Of a stretch of 63,180 nt of DNA, positions 25,332-34,532 are shown in pieces. The notes beneath the pieces are model-generated. The model had not been told where the DNA came from. It saw only the letters and a program-made list of their open reading frames with translations, and did not search any database. Source of the DNA: an uncultured Selenomonadales bacterium (GTDB lineage Bacteria; Bacillota; Negativicutes; Selenomonadales; Selenomonadaceae). The stretch covers positions 1 to 63,180 of the forward strand of contig CAMZAX010000012.1 of NCBI GenBank assembly GCA_947304355.1. The letters run 5' to 3'. Position 1 is the stretch's first letter; every line of letters begins with the position of its first letter. The translations under genes were made by a program, and so were the position numbers.

Positions 25332-27473
25332 TCAATTTACGGCAAGCAGGATGATGTTTTCCGCGTCCGAGAGCATGTCCAATTCCGTGCCCAAGACCGA
25401 AATGATTTGCTCGCGGCTCGTCAAGCCCGACAAATCGATTTGCTTTTCGCCGAAGTACGCGAAGAGCCCCGGCAACTGTTCGCCGATCGTCCCGTAAGAA
25501 ACCGTTTCCTCAAAGAGCGTCTGAATGTCGTCTTCAAGTTTCGGCTTCGTCGTAACGATAACGCCCAAGCCTTCGCGTTGCAGGCAAACGACGCCGTTCC
25601 TGTCGACAACTCTGACCGCGTGCTTTTTCGTCGGGAAGATGCCGAAAAATTTTTTCGTGTAAAGCCCGTCGAAGATGTGCCACTTGCCGGCGGCGGCGAC
25701 TTCGGTGACGTTCTCGGCGGGCAGGTGCAGAGATTTTACGGCGACCGCGTGCAATTCGGCGGGCGTCAAAGTTTTGTTCAGCGAGTCGTTCATTTTCATT
25801 TCGGTTGCGCCCGTCGCCACGGCACGCAGGATATTCGCCTTCTTGTCGATTTCAATGGCGATTTCAACCGTCGATTCGTTCGCGCCGGACTTCATGACCT
25901 GTTGCAAAGCTTCATGGCGAATTGTCTTGATGTCGTGTTCGGTCGGGTTGGAAACGGTGCGTTCGACGACTTCGCGCACCATTGCCATTGCGACGCCGAT
26001 AGTTGAAATAATCGGGGCGTTCTTGACGATTTTCCACTGCACGTTCATTTTGTTGCCGAGGTAGGGCACGACAACGCCGCCTGAGCCGCCGCCGCCCGCC
26101 AACGTCAGCAAATCCGTCGAAAGCTTGTAATCGGTGATGAGGCGCGAGACGATTGACCAAATTTTTTCGGACGCCTTGTCCATGGTTTGCCGCGCAGCAT
26201 CTTCCGCCGAACAGCCGATAACGTCGCCGAGAGCTTGCCACGCGACACGGGCGGCGTCTTTGTTCGCGCTGAATGCGTAATCGCCTTCGGGGACACTGCC
26301 GAGCAAATTCGCTGCACCCGCCAACGTCAACGAAACTTTTCTGCCGTCGGAGCCCGTGACCGTTGCGAAAACTTTTTCGTCGTCAGCCACGGGCGCAACG
26401 AGTTCACATTTCGGATTCGTCAGCTTGTCGGAAAAAATTTCGTAGGGCAAGCCGGCAATGTGAGCACTGCGCGGCCCCACGTCGGTTATCTTGCCGTTCT
26501 CGACGCGAATCATACTGCCGCCCGCCACGCCCAGCGTCCGCACGTCCAGCGACGACAGATAAGTTTTGTGCCCGCCGATTTCGCCGTAACGAAGCATGAC
26601 GCGCCCGTCCTTGACGACCGAAATGTCCGTTGACGTGCCGCCCGCCTCCAGAAAAATGCCGTCGGATAATTTTTCGTACATGAGGACGCCCGCGACGCCC
26701 GCCGCCAGTCCCGAAAGCATTGTAAGAATCGGACGCCGCCGCACCTCGTCAATCGTCATGACGCCGCCGTCGCAACGCATAATCATCAGCGAAGACGGAA
26801 TGCCCGAACGCTTTACGCAAGATTCCGTCATATCGGCGGTCTCCATCATGCGCGGAATCAGACTGCCGTTGACGACAGCCGTGCGCGTGCGAACTTTCAA
26901 GCCGTAAAGTTTTGAAACTTCATGACCCGCCGTGGCGTAAATGCCTTTGTCGCGAGCCGTCTGCACAACAAATTTTTCGTTGTCGGGGTCGTCGACGCTG
27001 TAAGCCTCCGTTGCGACAATGACAGCCGCGCCGCGTTGTTTCAGCGCGTCGACCTTTGCGGAAATTTCAGCGGCGGAAGATTGCGCGTCGTCCGTCTCGA
27101 CGAACTCAAACAGCGTCTTCAACTCTTTGCCGGGCGCGAGCGGAATGTTGCCGACGTTGCTAATGGATTTCGTGCGTGTCGCCTCAAGCCCGCTGCCCAA
27201 TGCCAAAATGCCCGTCGTCGCCACGTCGCCTTCAAGCAAAGCGTTCGTCGCCTGCGTGGTGCCGTGCGCAATGAAAACGACTTCTTCGGGCGCGATATTA
27301 TTTTTTCGCAGAATATTTTGCAGGACGTTGATAATGCCCTCGGCGACGCCTTCCGTTGAGTCGTGCGTCGTCGGGATTTTTTCTTTGGCGATAATCTCGT
27401 AAGTCGCGTTGTCAATCGCAACGGCGTCGGTGAAGGTGCCGCCAACGTCAATGCCGATTCGTACTTGCCGCAT
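25332..27473 (-). CDS. hyuA: Hydantoinase/oxoprolinase A-type ATPase
   Basis: The protein starts GIDVGGTFTDAVAID, the phosphate loop of HyuA. It continues with HGTTQATNALLEGD, LRYGEIGGHKT and the GGGGSGG motif of the family. Its 713 residues match HyuA-type subunits, which open hydantoins or 5-oxoproline with ATP, usually together with HyuB. No hyuB is present; the partner gene is a permease ending 10 nt upstream. The pair may import and process an amidic or cyclic substrate, but which one is unknown. Confidence 0.82.
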   Translation of the reverse strand: MRQVRIGIDVGGTFTDAVAIDNATYEIIAKEKIPTTHDSTEGVAEGIINVLQNILRKNNIAPEEVVFIAHGTTQATNALLEGDVATTGILALGSGLEATRTKSISNVGNIPLAPGKELKTLFEFVETDDAQSSAAEISAKVDALKQRGAAVIVATEAYSVDDPDNEKFVVQTARDKGIYATAGHEVSKLYGLKVRTRTAVVNGSLIPRMMETADMTESCVKRSGIPSSLMIMRCDGGVMTIDEVRRRPILTMLSGLAAGVAGVLMYEKLSDGIFLEAGGTSTDISVVKDGRVMLRYGEIGGHKTYLSSLDVRTLGVAGGSMIRVENGKITDVGPRSAHIAGLPYEIFSDKLTNPKCELVAPVADDEKVFATVTGSDGRKVSLTLAGAANLLGSVPEGDYAFSANKDAARVAWQALGDVIGCSAEDAARQTMDKASEKIWSIVSRLITDYKLSTDLLTLAGGGGSGGVVVPYLGNKMNVQWKIVKNAPIISTIGVAMAMVREVVERTVSNPTEHDIKTIRHEALQQVMKSGANESTVEIAIEIDKKANILRAVATGATEMKMNDSLNKTLTPAELHAVAVKSLHLPAENVTEVAAAGKWHIFDGLYTKKFFGIFPTKKHAVRVVDRNGVVCLQREGLGVIVTTKPKLEDDIQTLFEETVSYGTIGEQLPGLFAYFGEKQIDLSGLTSREQIISVLGTELDMLSDAENIILLAVN

Positions 27474-27482
27474 AAAAACACC

Positions 27483-28865
27483 TCATCGCAAAAACACAAC
27501 GACAATCATCATCAAAACGCATTCGCCCCAAGCATACGGCAGGACTTTTTTCATGACTGCGTTGGTGTCGACGCCCGCGTAACCCGCAAGCCACGTGTTT
27601 TGCGAGTTGGTAGGGTCAGCAATATTCTGCACGTAACCGACTGCGCTGAATATGCCGTGAAGCGCGGTTGCGGGCAGGAAGTTCAGATTCGTCAATATCG
27701 TCGCAATGCCGGAGCCCATGCCGTACATATTGAACGGACCGCGATAGAGAGCCGCCGGCGCAAAGACCGTGAAGAGAATCAGCACGCCGAAGAACGACGA
27801 CGGCATTATCGCCGTAATCAGCGGATTTAAAATCTCCATTGCTGCCGGTTGCGTCGTCGCGGTAACAAGCATGCCGATTCCCATGAACAGGAACAGCACG
27901 CCCGCGATGTCCTTTATGCCGTCGACGAGCGCGCCCGTGAAAAGATTTATCGCCTGCGACGGACGCACGAGAATTGCCGCGTAAAGCGACGCGATTAAAA
28001 AGCCGAGCACCGCCGCCGCCACGGGGTCAATCATGCCGTCTTTCGGGGAGCCGAGCCCGACCGTAAAATTTATTGTCGCGATAATCGCGAGCGGCAGAAT
28101 CGGCGAGATTAACGCCGCACTTGGCAACGCGCGTTTCTTCTTTACGAGCGTCGAAGATTTTTTCGTGAACAGCTTGCCGAGCGTCCGAACGAGACTGACG
28201 GGCACCGACAGGATTCCGCCGAAAAATTCTTTCAGCAACGCCAAAGCCGAACCTCCCGCATTTTCGCCGCGCGGAATGTTTATGACGATGTAAGCGATTG
28301 TCCCGATAATCGATATGATTGTGGCGGGGATAATATATCTGAGCACCGCCTCCGCGCCGAAAATCCCGATAGCTGTCGCCGAGCTTGCGAAGTTAAACGA
28401 AAGACCCGTCATCATGCCGAGCAGAATCAAAATCACCGCGTCAATCGGTTCAATGCCCGCGCTTGTCATAATCGGAATAGCGATTGAGCCGATCATGATT
28501 ATCGCGCCGAGCCCGCTCATGCCGAGGAATATGAACGCCGTCGCCGCCGTCATAATGACAGCTATCGCAATCGGTTTGTCGCCCGAAAGTTCCGCCGCCT
28601 TTTTGATAATTTCATCCGATATGCCCGTCTTCTGAATGACTTTCGCGAACATGGCACCGAAAATCACCAGCGTTATCGGCATACTCAAACGCAACGAGCC
28701 CTTAATCAAAATTCCGTCAAGCCAGTCAAGGAACGGCACGCCCGCCGTAAAAGCTATCCACGCCGCCATAAACGGCAACGCCAAGAGCGTCGGCAGGAGT
28801 CGCGTCACCATCATTGCCGCGAAGACGAAAAACCCGACCAGCAGTAAAATTCCCGATGCTGTCAA
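27483..28865 (-). CDS. 12-TM permease, ion-transporter superfamily (GntP/CitM-like)
   Basis: The 460-residue, very hydrophobic protein has about 12 helices and a central hydrophilic loop near residues 205-250 (TLGKLFTKKSSTLVKKKR). The helical hairpins rich in Gly and Ser (FLGMSGLGAIIMIGS, GLSFNFASSATAIG) suggest the ion-transporter superfamily of carboxylate or gluconate carriers. The substrate is unknown; cotranscription with hyuA hints at the compound that HyuA works on. TTG start with GGAGGTAA. Confidence 0.7.
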   Translation of the reverse strand: MTASGILLLVGFFVFAAMMVTRLLPTLLALPFMAAWIAFTAGVPFLDWLDGILIKGSLRLSMPITLVIFGAMFAKVIQKTGISDEIIKKAAELSGDKPIAIAVIMTAATAFIFLGMSGLGAIIMIGSIAIPIMTSAGIEPIDAVILILLGMMTGLSFNFASSATAIGIFGAEAVLRYIIPATIISIIGTIAYIVINIPRGENAGGSALALLKEFFGGILSVPVSLVRTLGKLFTKKSSTLVKKKRALPSAALISPILPLAIIATINFTVGLGSPKDGMIDPVAAAVLGFLIASLYAAILVRPSQAINLFTGALVDGIKDIAGVLFLFMGIGMLVTATTQPAAMEILNPLITAIMPSSFFGVLILFTVFAPAALYRGPFNMYGMGSGIATILTNLNFLPATALHGIFSAVGYVQNIADPTNSQNTWLAGYAGVDTNAVMKKVLPYAWGECVLMMIVVVFLR

Positions 28866-28899
28866 GCAAATTACCTCCTACAGTCAAATTACGGGCGGC

Positions 28900-28928
28900 A
28901 TTGTAATTCATTGGCGCAAGATGTTCAA
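28900..28928 (-). promoter_or_regulatory. Promoter of the permease-hyuA operon
   Basis: TTGAAC (28928-28923), a 17-nt spacer and TACAAT (28905-28900). Confidence 0.75.
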
Positions 28929-28950
28929 GATTCGGCAGCCGCCGCCGAAA

Positions 28951-28979
28951 TTGACAACCTCCCGCCGCAACGTTACAAT
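28951..28979 (+). promoter_or_regulatory. Promoter of the arg operon
   Basis: TTGACA (28951-28956), a 17-nt spacer and TACAAT (28974-28979). The start of transcription would fall inside the heptad repeat that follows. No ArgR box was evident. Confidence 0.8.
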
Positions 28980-29012
28980 GCGTAATGCGAAATGCGTAAT
29001 GCGTAATGCGCA
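28978..29012 (+). repeat. Heptad repeat (AATGCGT family) in the argG leader
   Basis: There are five units of AATGCGN in exact 7-nt phase (variants AATGCGA, AATGCGC), then AATGAAA leading into GGAG. It forms most of the argG 5' leader and overlaps the -10 hexamer by two bases. Confidence 0.85.
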
Positions 29013-29031
29013 ATGAAAGGAGACTTTCTGC

Positions 29032-30234
29032 ATGAAAGACACTGTTAAAAAAGTTGCACTCGCCTACAGCGGCGGGCTCGATACCTCGGTTATCATTCCG
29101 TGGCTCAAAGAAAATTACGGTTGCGAAGTCGTGGCGGTCTGCGCGGACGTCGGGCAGGGCGACGAACTCAACGTCGTGCACGACAAGGCTTTGAAGTCCG
29201 GCGCGTCCAAAGTCTTTATCGCCGACCTCACGAAAGATTTCATCGAAAATTACATCTTCCCCACGCTCAAAGCCGGCGCGACCTACGAAGAAAAATATTT
29301 GCTCGGCACAAGCTTTGCACGCCCGATTATCGCCAAGAAACTCGTCGAAGTTGCACTCGCCGAAGGTTGCGACGCCGTGGCGCACGGCGCGACCGGCAAG
29401 GGCAACGACCAAGTCCGCTTCGAACTGACCGTCAAGGCTCTCGCGCCCGAATTGAAGATTATCGCTCCGTGGCGCGAATGGGATCTCGACAGCCGCGAAG
29501 CCGAAATCGAATACGCCAAGGCGCACGACATCCCGATTGCCGCAGCAAACAAGACTTATAGCATGGACAGAAACATCTGGCACCTGTCGCACGAAGGCTC
29601 CGACCTGGAAGACCCGTGGAACGCGCCGCAGAATCAAATGTTCCTGATAAGCTGTGCGCCCGAAGACGCGCCCGACATCCCCGAACAAGTCATCATCAGC
29701 TTTGAACAAGGCATACCCGTCGCAGTCAACGGCGAAAAACTCGGCGCGGTTGAACTCGTCACGCGGCTCAACGAAATCGGCGCGCGCAACGGCGTCGGCA
29801 TCGTCGACATCTGCGAAAACCGTCTCGTCGGCATGAAGAGTCGCGGCGTCTACGAAAATCCTGCCGGCTCGATTCTTTACTACGCGCACCGCGAATTGGA
29901 ATACCTTTGCCTTGACCGCGCCACGTTCCATTTCAAACAGCACGTCGCGGTTAAGTACGGCGAACTTGTTTATGACGGCATGTGGTTCGCTCCCCTGCGC
30001 GAGGCGTTGGCGGCGTTCGTCGACGAAACTCAAAAGACCGTCACGGGCACGGTCAAGCTCAAGCTTTACAAGGGCAACATCATCAGCGCGGGCAGCAAGT
30101 CGCCGCATTCGCTTTACAGCCAAGAGTTCGTGACGTTTGAACACGACGACGTTTATAATCAAGCGGACGCGACGGGCTTTATCAATCTGTTCGGCTTGCC
30201 GCTGAAAGTCCGCGCGCTCGTGAACAAGCAGTAA
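29032..30234 (+). CDS. argG: Argininosuccinate synthase
   Basis: The PP-loop motif is [10 protein letters not shown] (residues about 10-19), followed by ADVGQGDEL and [13 protein letters not shown]. The 400-residue length is typical. It joins citrulline and aspartate in arginine biosynthesis. AAAGGAG precedes the ATG. It is the first gene of an operon with a nitroreductase and argH. Confidence 0.97.
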   Translation: MKDTVKKVALAYSGGLDTSVIIPWLKENYGCEVVAVCADVGQGDELNVVHDKALKSGASKVFIADLTKDFIENYIFPTLKAGATYEEKYLLGTSFARPIIAKKLVEVALAEGCDAVAHGATGKGNDQVRFELTVKALAPELKIIAPWREWDLDSREAEIEYAKAHDIPIAAANKTYSMDRNIWHLSHEGSDLEDPWNAPQNQMFLISCAPEDAPDIPEQVIISFEQGIPVAVNGEKLGAVELVTRLNEIGARNGVGIVDICENRLVGMKSRGVYENPAGSILYYAHRELEYLCLDRATFHFKQHVAVKYGELVYDGMWFAPLREALAAFVDETQKTVTGTVKLKLYKGNIISAGSKSPHSLYSQEFVTFEHDDVYNQADATGFINLFGLPLKVRALVNKQ

Positions 30235-30261
30235 CAAGCAGTATTGTAGGAGAGCTTCACA

Positions 30262-31071
30262 ATGATTAAAAGCATTGCGGTTGACGCCGGCATGTGCCTT
30301 CATTGCGGCATGTGCATTCACGATTGCATTGTTCAATGCCTTGAATTCGACGACAGAAACGTTCCGCGCTACGTCGAAGGCGGCAAAGAACTTTGCGTGG
30401 GCTGCCAACACTGCATGGCGATTTGCCCCAAGGGCGCGTTGTCGTTCGGCGGCAGAAATCCTTACATGTCCGACCTTGCAAGTTACGGCAACAGCGAAGA
30501 TTTATTGCGCCTCATCAAGTCGCGCCGCAGTTTCCGTTTCTTCAAAGAGCAAGACGTTCCGCCCGACAAACTTTCCAAAATCGTCGACATGCTGGCTTAC
30601 CCGCCCAAAGGCGGCAATGCCGATTCGTTGCACTTCAACATCGTCGCCACGGCGGAGAAAATGCGCGCAATCGAAAAATTCACTTACGAGACGATAAACG
30701 CAATCGAAAGCCCGTCGCCCGTCGTCGAACTGTGCCGCAACTGTTACAACAACGGCATTGACTTCCTTTATCGCGGCGCGACGGCGTTGGTTGCCGTGTC
30801 CGTCGACAATTCAAAGGTAATCGCGGGTTGCGAAAACGCCGACCCGATTATCGCGCTGTCCTACCTGGATTTGTACGCGCAAAGCTTGGGACTCGGCACG
30901 CTGTGGACGGACGCCACCTTGACTGTCATGAAAGAACTGCCCGAAGTCCGCGCCCTGCTTGAAATCCCCGACGAATGCGAATTGAACTACGTAATGCTTT
31001 TGGGCGTGCCCGCCGTAAAATATCGGCGCACCGTTCAGCGCGAGCCCGCCCACGTGACAATGATTAGGTGA
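30262..31071 (+). CDS. Ferredoxin-nitroreductase fusion
   Basis: The N-terminal 70 residues hold two 4Fe-4S clusters (CLHCGMCIHDC and CVGCQHCMAICPKG). Residues about 80-265 form an FMN nitroreductase domain (SRRSFRFFKEQ, then the C-terminal GLGTLWTD). Such fusions probably take electrons from reduced ferredoxin to a flavin-reducible substrate; the true substrate is unknown. Its place between argG and argH is unusual and suggests only shared transcription. Confidence 0.85.
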   Translation: MIKSIAVDAGMCLHCGMCIHDCIVQCLEFDDRNVPRYVEGGKELCVGCQHCMAICPKGALSFGGRNPYMSDLASYGNSEDLLRLIKSRRSFRFFKEQDVPPDKLSKIVDMLAYPPKGGNADSLHFNIVATAEKMRAIEKFTYETINAIESPSPVVELCRNCYNNGIDFLYRGATALVAVSVDNSKVIAGCENADPIIALSYLDLYAQSLGLGTLWTDATLTVMKELPEVRALLEIPDECELNYVMLLGVPAVKYRRTVQREPAHVTMIR

Positions 31072-31079
31072 TATAAACA

Positions 31080-32465
31080 ATGAGCGAGAAACTTTGGGGC
31101 GGACGCTTCGAGAAATCGACCGACGAGATGATTAACGACTTCCAAGCGTCGATTGCCTTCGATAAGCGCATGTACCGCGAGGACATCGAAGGCTCCGTCG
31201 CCCATGCCAAAATGCTTGCCGCGCAGGGGATTATCTCTGCCGACGACGCCGAAAAAATCTGCGCGGGCTTGCAAAAAATTTTGGCGGCGATTGACGCGGG
31301 CGAATTCAATTTCAGCGTCGCGCTTGAAGATATTCACATGAACGTTGAGGCGGCGTTGACGGAGGCGATTGGCGCGGCGGGCGGACGACTTCACACGGCG
31401 CGCAGTCGCAACGACCAAGTCGCGCTCGACACTCATCTTTACATGCGCCGCCAAGTTCGCGAAGTGCAACGGCTGATTCTCGACTTGCAAGCCGCGTTGG
31501 TTGCCGCCGCCGAAAAAAATCGCGACGTGATCTTTCCCGGCTACACTCATCTGCAACGCGCTCAACCGATTTTGTTCGCGCACCACCTGTTGGCGTATTT
31601 CAGCATGTTGCAAAGAGACTTCGACCGCTTCGACGGAGTGTACGCCCGCGCAGACATCATGCCGCTCGGAGCAGGCGCATTGGCGGGCACGACGCTGCCT
31701 ATCGACCGCAACTTTGTCGCACGCGAATTGGACTTCGGCGCGCTGTATTCAAACAGCCTCGACGCGGTGAGCGACAGAGACTATCTGCTTGAATTTTTAT
31801 CGGCGGCGTCGATTTTGATGGTGCACCTGTCGCGGCTCAGCGAAGAAATAATTTTGTGGTGCAGTCGCGAATTCAGCTTCGTTGAGTTGGACGACGCGCA
31901 TTGTACGGGCTCGTCGATGATGCCGCAGAAAAAAAATCCCGACGTGCCGGAACTCGTTCGCGGCAAGACAGGACGCGTTATTGGTCACCTCATGGCGTTG
32001 TTGACGACGGTTAAGGCGTTGCCGCTCGCCTACAACAAAGACCTGCAGGAAGACAAGGAAGGCGTATTCGACGCGCTCGACACCGTGAAATTTTCGTTGG
32101 CTGTCTTCGCGCAAATCGTTGCGGGCATGAAGATTCGACGCGACAACATGCGCCGCGCCGTTGAAGAAGATTTCAGCAACGCCACCGACCTCGCCGATTA
32201 TCTGGTCAAAAAAAATCTGCCCTTCCGACAAGCGCACGAAGTCGCGGGCAAACTCGTGCACCACTGCATTGCGCGCGGCTGTTATCTTAAAGACTTGACG
32301 CTCGACGACTTCAAAAAATTTTCGCCGCTGTTCGACGCCGACATTCACGACGCCATTAAGCCCGAAACGTGCGTTGCGGCTCGGAACTCTTTGGGCGGCA
32401 CGTCGCCCGCGCAGGTTGATATTCAAATTGCGGCGGCTCGTTCGTGGCTTGACGAACACCGCTGA
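31080..32465 (+). CDS. argH: Argininosuccinate lyase
   Basis: It shows the fumarase/aspartase superfamily signature GSSMMPQKKNPD with the catalytic Ser loop. The N-terminus KLWGGRFEK and SRNDQVALD are typical, at a length of 461 residues. It splits argininosuccinate into arginine and fumarate, the last step of the pathway. It follows the nitroreductase gene by 8 nt. Confidence 0.97.
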   Translation: MSEKLWGGRFEKSTDEMINDFQASIAFDKRMYREDIEGSVAHAKMLAAQGIISADDAEKICAGLQKILAAIDAGEFNFSVALEDIHMNVEAALTEAIGAAGGRLHTARSRNDQVALDTHLYMRRQVREVQRLILDLQAALVAAAEKNRDVIFPGYTHLQRAQPILFAHHLLAYFSMLQRDFDRFDGVYARADIMPLGAGALAGTTLPIDRNFVARELDFGALYSNSLDAVSDRDYLLEFLSAASILMVHLSRLSEEIILWCSREFSFVELDDAHCTGSSMMPQKKNPDVPELVRGKTGRVIGHLMALLTTVKALPLAYNKDLQEDKEGVFDALDTVKFSLAVFAQIVAGMKIRRDNMRRAVEEDFSNATDLADYLVKKNLPFRQAHEVAGKLVHHCIARGCYLKDLTLDDFKKFSPLFDADIHDAIKPETCVAARNSLGGTSPAQVDIQIAAARSWLDEHR

Positions 32466-32485
32466 TTGATTGCGCAAAAAAATAT

Positions 32486-32519
32486 CCCCGTCACTCGATT
32501 GAGCGGCGGGGTTCGTTTT
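32486..32519. terminator. Terminator between argH and flgE
   Basis: CCCCG / CGGGG with an inner TCACTC...GAGCGG, nearly identical to the metK terminator. It serves convergent genes. Confidence 0.75.
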
Positions 32520-32534
32520 ATTTTAAGCCCGTGA

Positions 32535-34250
32535 TTAACGTTTCATGTTCACGACGGTTTCAAGCATTTCGTCGGCGACCGTCGTCATCTTTGAGTTGGC
32601 TTGGAAGCCGCGCTGCGTGACGATCATATCGGCGAATTCCGTTGCCAAATCGACGCCCGACATTTCAAGCGCGGAAGACGTTATCGTCAAGCCCAAAATG
32701 TCAACCGTCCTGATGTTGGCTGCGCCGGAGTTGTTCGACTCTTGATAAATCGTCGTGCCGATTTTCGTCAAGCCGGCGGCGTTGGTGAACTGCGCGACCG
32801 CGACTTGCGCCTCGGTGCGAATCAAGCCGTTGGTGTAGGTGCCCGAAATGATTCCGCTCGCGTCGACGGCAAGGCTCTGGAGGATACCCGCCGTGTTGCC
32901 GTTTGTCGTCGGGAAGGAAGTCGTTGAGCTTGCGTATTGCGTCAAGCCGCTGAAGTCCATGATAACTTGCCCGTTCGCCGCGCCGTTGCCGTCGGCATAA
33001 CTGAAGGCAATGGAGCCGTCAACGTCTTGCCCGTTGGAGATGAATCCGCCTCTGTCGTCGAAGTAAAGATAATTGATTCTGTTCATGGTGCCGACAGTCG
33101 AGGAGCCGTCCGCTTCGGGGTTGCCGTTGGTTTGACTGCGCTCGTATCTGTTCGTGAAGTTTTCGCTTGCAGGCCCCGCTTCGCCGACACCCGGCGCGAT
33201 ATAAACTCTCCAGCGGTTGTAGTAGACAACATGATCGGCATCGGCAGTTTGTCCTTGCGTTATTGTGCCGTCATCATTCATAAGGTCGTATGTATAACTG
33301 ATGTTTTCGCCCGTTCCCGTCGCGGTTATGTTGGTGGCGTTAATCTTGTTGCCGTCGTCGTCAAGGATTGTCGCCGAGGCTACGGCATTGGCGTCGCTCA
33401 AGTTGGCATCAACGGTACTGTAATCCTTGTCGATAAGAACGGTGACTTCGTGCTTGCTGCCGAGCGAGTCGTAAACCGTGGCGAGCGTCGTTATAGGGAC
33501 GCTGTGATTTACTTGATAATAGCCGTCCGTGACGTTCATTGTCGTGCCGTCTCTGAAAGTTATGCGCGCGGCAATGATTGTTTGCCCGTCGACATTGACG
33601 CTTGTGACATTTGCTTCGGGACCTTCGCCGTCTCTTGTTATAACAGCATCTATCTGTTCGGGCGTGACGCCTACGGCGGTTGTGTAAGTGATTCTGTCAA
33701 TGATACGCGATTCTTTGTCGAGGTTGCCGTTGTAATCCATGCGAGTTGTCTCGGTGGCGTCCATGGTTTTGCCGACGGGCACGAATACATCAGTCGACAA
33801 GCCGTTGGTATCCAAAACACCGTCGGCGGAGGCGTTCCAACCCTGCACGCGCAAGCCGTTGCCGGGCATGACGTAATAGCCTTGCTCGTCGAAAGAGAAC
33901 GAGCCGTTGCGGGTGTAGTAATATTGTTCGCCCGCCGCCAAAACGAAAAGCCCGTTGCCCGAAAGCGCGAGGTCGGTATTCTTGCCGGTCTGTTGTGCCG
34001 AGGAGTCTTGGAACATGAGGTCGATACTTTCAACGTCGACGCCAAGACCGACTTGGCTGGGGTTGACGCCACCGCGAGTTGTGGTCGCGCCCGAAGCATT
34101 GCGGCGCAGTTGCGAGAGCATATCGGAAAAAGTCGTGCGGCTGCCTTTGAAGCCGACAGTGTTGATGTTGGCGATGTTGTTGCCGATAACGTCCATGCGT
34201 GTCTGGTGCGACTTCAAACCGGAAACGCCGGAGTACAGGGAACGCATCAT
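32535..34250 (-). CDS. flgE: Flagellar hook protein FlgE
   Basis: The N-terminus MMRSLYSGVSGLKSHQTRMD with NNIANINTVGFKGSR is the flagellar rod/hook signature. Length (571 residues), the internal LALSGNGLFVL motif and the C-terminal DMIVTQRGFQANSKMTTVADEML identify a hook protein rather than FlgG or FlgF. It is exported through the flagellar type III system. It is alone, with no other flagellar gene within the window, and may be expressed from a sigma-28-type promoter upstream. ATG 34250 follows GGAGATG. Confidence 0.92.
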   Translation of the reverse strand: MMRSLYSGVSGLKSHQTRMDVIGNNIANINTVGFKGSRTTFSDMLSQLRRNASGATTTRGGVNPSQVGLGVDVESIDLMFQDSSAQQTGKNTDLALSGNGLFVLAAGEQYYYTRNGSFSFDEQGYYVMPGNGLRVQGWNASADGVLDTNGLSTDVFVPVGKTMDATETTRMDYNGNLDKESRIIDRITYTTAVGVTPEQIDAVITRDGEGPEANVTSVNVDGQTIIAARITFRDGTTMNVTDGYYQVNHSVPITTLATVYDSLGSKHEVTVLIDKDYSTVDANLSDANAVASATILDDDGNKINATNITATGTGENISYTYDLMNDDGTITQGQTADADHVVYYNRWRVYIAPGVGEAGPASENFTNRYERSQTNGNPEADGSSTVGTMNRINYLYFDDRGGFISNGQDVDGSIAFSYADGNGAANGQVIMDFSGLTQYASSTTSFPTTNGNTAGILQSLAVDASGIISGTYTNGLIRTEAQVAVAQFTNAAGLTKIGTTIYQESNNSGAANIRTVDILGLTITSSALEMSGVDLATEFADMIVTQRGFQANSKMTTVADEMLETVVNMKR

Positions 34251-34390
34251 AAAAATCACATCTCCTTTTTTAATGCGGCACGATTGCCGGAGGTCAGATT
34301 CGTTTGACTGTTCCTTGTCGCCGAGATTCCTTTGAGCTGTCTGACCCGATTGTACAAAGTTTTATCAAGCCGGAGCTTGACTTGCAAATT

Positions 34391-34418
34391 ATATCGGAAG
34401 GCGGCGGCGGCAACTTAA
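34391..34418 (-). promoter_or_regulatory. Possible sigma-28 promoter of flgE
   Basis: Minus-strand TTAA, a 16-nt spacer and TCCGATAT resemble the flagellar sigma-28/SigD consensus TAAA-N15-GCCGATAT. Confidence 0.45.
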
Positions 34419-34427
34419 ATTTTTTTC

Positions 34428-34458
34428 TAACCCTAACCCCTTATCCCTTGTCCCTAAC
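34428..34458 (+). repeat. Heptad repeat (TGTCCCT/AACCCCT), four units
   Basis: Four 7-nt units, TAACCCT, AACCCCT, TATCCCT, TGTCCCT, lie between divergent flgE and rnjA. The last unit supplies the -35 hexamer of rnjA. Confidence 0.75.
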
Positions 34459-34476
34459 TGCACGATTTGATACAAT
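34448..34476 (+). promoter_or_regulatory. Promoter of rnjA using a repeat-derived -35
   Basis: TTGTCC (34448-34453, inside the heptad repeat), a 17-nt spacer and TACAAT (34471-34476). Confidence 0.65.
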
Positions 34477-34532
34477 GCCCGCAAGCGTTTAGAGTTCGGA
34501 AAAGATTTTTAACATCGGGAGGCTGATATTAT

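Noticed and set aside
28726-30411. A 561-codon minus-strand frame across argG
   Set aside because: It runs through the argG promoter and repeat and mirrors argG codons; it is a shadow.
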